This document shows, in pieces, positions 62,050 to 64,000 of a stretch of 64,000 nucleotides of DNA. The translations under genes were made by a program, and so were the position numbers. The notes under the pieces were generated by a model. It made no database searches. It was not told where the DNA came from and saw nothing but the letters and a program-made list of their open reading frames with translations. Origin of the DNA: Streptomyces odontomachi. GTDB taxonomy: Bacteria > Actinomycetota > Actinomycetes > Streptomycetales > Streptomycetaceae. The stretch lies in NCBI RefSeq assembly GCF_024435355.1, contig NZ_JAMJWG010000004.1, forward strand, positions 1 to 64,000, given 5' to 3'. Position 1 is the first letter of the stretch. The number at the start of each line of letters is the position of its first letter.

Positions 62050-64000
62050 ATGGAGCCGTTGGCGGCGGGGGATCCGGCGCGCGTGGGGGATTTCGTGCTG
62101 CGTGGCCGGCTCGGCGCCGGGGGCATGGGGGCGGTGTTCCTGGGGCGTTCACCGGGCGCGCGGGCCGTGGCCGTGAAAGTGGTGCATCCGCATCTGGCGG
62201 TGCAGGCGGAGTTCCGGCGTCGTTTCGAGCGCGAGGTGACGGCCGCGCGGTCGGTCAACGGTGCGTTCACCGCGCCGGTCGTGGCGGCCGGTCCGCAGGA
62301 CGACCCGCCGTGGATCGCGACGCTCTACATCCCCGGCCCTTCCCTGGCCGAGGCCGTGGCCACGGCAGGACCGTTGCCCGAGGACGCGCTGTGGCCCCTG
62401 GCGGCGGGCCTGGTCGAGGCCTTGCAGGCCATCCATGCGGAGGGCCTGCTGCACCGCGATCTCAAGCCGTCGAACGTGCTGCTGGCCGCGGACGGCCCGC
62501 GCGTCATCGACTTCGGGATCGCCCGGGCCGTGGCCAACACCGCGCTGACCGGCACCGGCACGGTGATCGGCACCCCGGGATTCATGTCACCCGAGCAGAT
62601 CGAGGACGACCCGATGGGCACGGCCTCCGACGTCTTCTCCCTCGGCGCCGTGCTCGCCTTCGCCGCCGGCGGCAGCGAACCCTTCGGCCAGGGCGCACCC
62701 CTGGGCATCCTGCACCGCGTCGTCAACAGCGAGCCACGTCTCGACGGGCTGCCGGACCCGGTACGCGCCCTGGTCACCGCATGCCTGGCCAAGAACCCCG
62801 ACGACCGGCCCACTCCCGCACGACTCCTCGACCAGATCGCCGCGCACCTGGCTCCGCCCGACGACTTCTCCCCCACGGCCCCGTGGCCCGAGGCCGTGAC
62901 CACCCTCATCCAGGAACGCACCACGCCCGGCACCGCCCCGTACACCGCCAACGGCACCACCACCCCGCCGCCGTTCCACTCCGAGCCCACGGTCACCGCA
63001 CCCCCACGGGACGCCCCGCCGCGCCCGGACCAGCAGCCACCGGAAGCGGACCACTCGGCCGACCCCGCCGGGGACTCCACTCGCACGGCCAAGGCCGACC
63101 GTCCCCGTGCGCTGCGCCGCCGCCACCGGCACGCCCTGAAGGTGAGGAAGTCGGGCGAGTACGCGGAGGCCGCACGCCTGCTGGGCGAACTCGTCGCGGA
63201 CTCCACGCGTGTGCGGGGAGCCGACCACCTCGACACGCTCTACGCCCGCCAAGACCACGCCTTGGCCCTCGGGCTGGTGGACGAACACGCGGAGGCCGCA
63301 CGCCTGCTCGGCGAACTCGTCCCCGACTTCCTGCGTCTGAAGGGTCCCGACCACCAACTCACGCTGCTCACGCGTGGCGTCCATGCCGTAGAGCTCGATG
63401 CGGCTGGTCGGCACAGGGAGGCTGCGCGCCTCCTGGGCGACCTCATCCCCGACCAGGCACGGGTGACCGGTCCTGACGGCCCCGACACGCTGGGCGTCCG
63501 CCACAACCACGCCTTGAGCCTCGGCAGATCGGGCGAGTACGCGGAGTCCGCACGCCTGCTCGGCGAACTCGTCGCGGACTGCGCACGTGTGCGGGGTCTC
63601 GACCACCGCGACAATCTCTACGTCCGGCAACACCACGCCGTGGCTCTCGGGGACGCGGAAGACTACGCGGAGGCCGCACGCCTGCTGGGCGAGCTCGTCC
63701 CGGACTTCGTACGCCTGAAGGGACCCGACCACCGGAGCTCACTCAAAACCCGCCAGCACCACGCCCGATATCTCGGGGAGGCGGGTCAGCACGAGGAGAC
63801 AGCACGCCTGCTGGCCGACCTCGTCCCGGACTACGTGCGCCTGAGGGGACCCGACGACCAGGACACCCTGCTCACCCGCCACCTCCAGGCCGTGAATCTG
63901 GGAGCCGCGGGTCAGCGCATGGAGGCCGCGCATCTCCTGGCCGAACTCGTACCGGACTACGCGCGCGTGCGGGGGGCCGATCACGCGGACACTCTCCTGG
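62050..64000 (+). CDS. Ser/Thr protein kinase fused to TPR-like repeats, 3' partial
   Basis: At least 650 residues, running off the window without a stop. The N-terminal Hanks-type kinase (1-280) is intact: GAGGMGAV (22-29), Lys43, HRDLKPSN with Asp137, DFG at 154-156, GTPGFMSPEQ. A Pro/Thr-rich disordered linker (about 285-365) leads to seven tandem repeats of exactly 42 residues from about Tyr371, consensus AEAARLLGELVPDxxRLRGPDHxDTL, which fit the TPR_10/TPR_12 (kinesin light chain-like) pattern. No membrane helix separates the parts, so it is cytosolic, in contrast to most PknB-type receptor kinases. ATG 62050 follows AAGAAGG. Confidence 0.92.
   Translation, partial: MEPLAAGDPARVGDFVLRGRLGAGGMGAVFLGRSPGARAVAVKVVHPHLAVQAEFRRRFEREVTAARSVNGAFTAPVVAAGPQDDPPWIATLYIPGPSLAEAVATAGPLPEDALWPLAAGLVEALQAIHAEGLLHRDLKPSNVLLAADGPRVIDFGIARAVANTALTGTGTVIGTPGFMSPEQIEDDPMGTASDVFSLGAVLAFAAGGSEPFGQGAPLGILHRVVNSEPRLDGLPDPVRALVTACLAKNPDDRPTPARLLDQIAAHLAPPDDFSPTAPWPEAVTTLIQERTTPGTAPYTANGTTTPPPFHSEPTVTAPPRDAPPRPDQQPPEADHSADPAGDSTRTAKADRPRALRRRHRHALKVRKSGEYAEAARLLGELVADSTRVRGADHLDTLYARQDHALALGLVDEHAEAARLLGELVPDFLRLKGPDHQLTLLTRGVHAVELDAAGRHREAARLLGDLIPDQARVTGPDGPDTLGVRHNHALSLGRSGEYAESARLLGELVADCARVRGLDHRDNLYVRQHHAVALGDAEDYAEAARLLGELVPDFVRLKGPDHRSSLKTRQHHARYLGEAGQHEETARLLADLVPDYVRLRGPDDQDTLLTRHLQAVNLGAAGQRMEAAHLLAELVPDYARVRGADHADTLL

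Overview
The window looks like a piece of a Streptomyces chromosome. It is very GC-rich throughout, genes are tightly packed with many GTG starts and 4-base start/stop overlaps, and the core genes are typical of the genus: citrate synthase, RecD2, a cold-shock protein paired with a DEAD-box helicase, and an inositol catabolic block. Intergenic DNA is rich in a short GC palindromic repeat (core GGGGCGCGGGGAACTGCGC). The first ~146 bases are poly-G/poly-C and look like a degraded sequence end.

Layout. 147-350: start of a secreted hydrolase, broken by the bad sequence. 351-1405: repeats. 1406-9915: myo-inositol catabolism (iolA/mmsA, iolD, iolB, a Cgl0159-type barrel protein and iolC on the minus strand; an IolE-like TIM-barrel gene divergent from a shared control region). 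10143-14315: a small HTH protein, a GNAT acetyltransferase, then a copper module (CsoR-type operator, CopZ-like chaperone, CopA ATPase). 14388-14796: a promoter-to-terminator unit with a structured RNA and a 33-codon ORF. 15321-19257: citA and recD2. 19429-24669: MMPL exporter, two-component system, ribokinase. 24871-30798: a three-gene catabolic operon (Gfo/Idh/MocA, DUF993, sugar isomerase) and its probable LacI regulator, separated by an IS605-type tnpB element. 30987-39586: a degenerate alpha/beta hydrolase, a MarR-GNAT fusion, a TIM-barrel isomerase, a VanZ protein with a lysine-rich tail, a secreted GH3 enzyme, an MFS permease. 39659-43885: a single-chain ABC exporter with one degenerate ATP site. 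44263-46463: cold-shock protein, helicase, zinc-ribbon protein. 46496-53457: an unrecognised membrane protein, acetyltransferases, a GntR regulator with a divergent HATPase protein, and small conserved genes. 53549-61877: a divergent sugar-acid-type catabolic island (IlvD/Edd dehydratase and FAD oxidoreductase on one side; LacI regulator, aldehyde dehydrogenase, SDR and MFS transporter on the other). 62050-64000: a Ser/Thr kinase fused to at least seven 42-residue TPR-like repeats, running off the window.

How genes work together. The iol genes cover kinase, isomerase, ring hydrolase and semialdehyde dehydrogenase steps, but no inositol dehydrogenase (iolG) or classical IolJ aldolase is in the window; the Cgl0159-like protein may fill the aldolase role. 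The copper pair is controlled by a palindrome overlapping the upstream gene's stop codon. In the 53-62 kb island the same 10-base motif (ATACGTACCC) lies in both promoters, which suggests one LacI protein controls both arms.

Most worth a second look: the kinase-TPR fusion, the structured transcript with its small ORF at 14.4-14.8 kb, the TnpB element with a second RE-like hairpin in the LacI leader, the two-armed sugar-acid island with a near-leaderless first gene, and the ~190-bp inverted-repeat modules at 6.3-6.7 kb.
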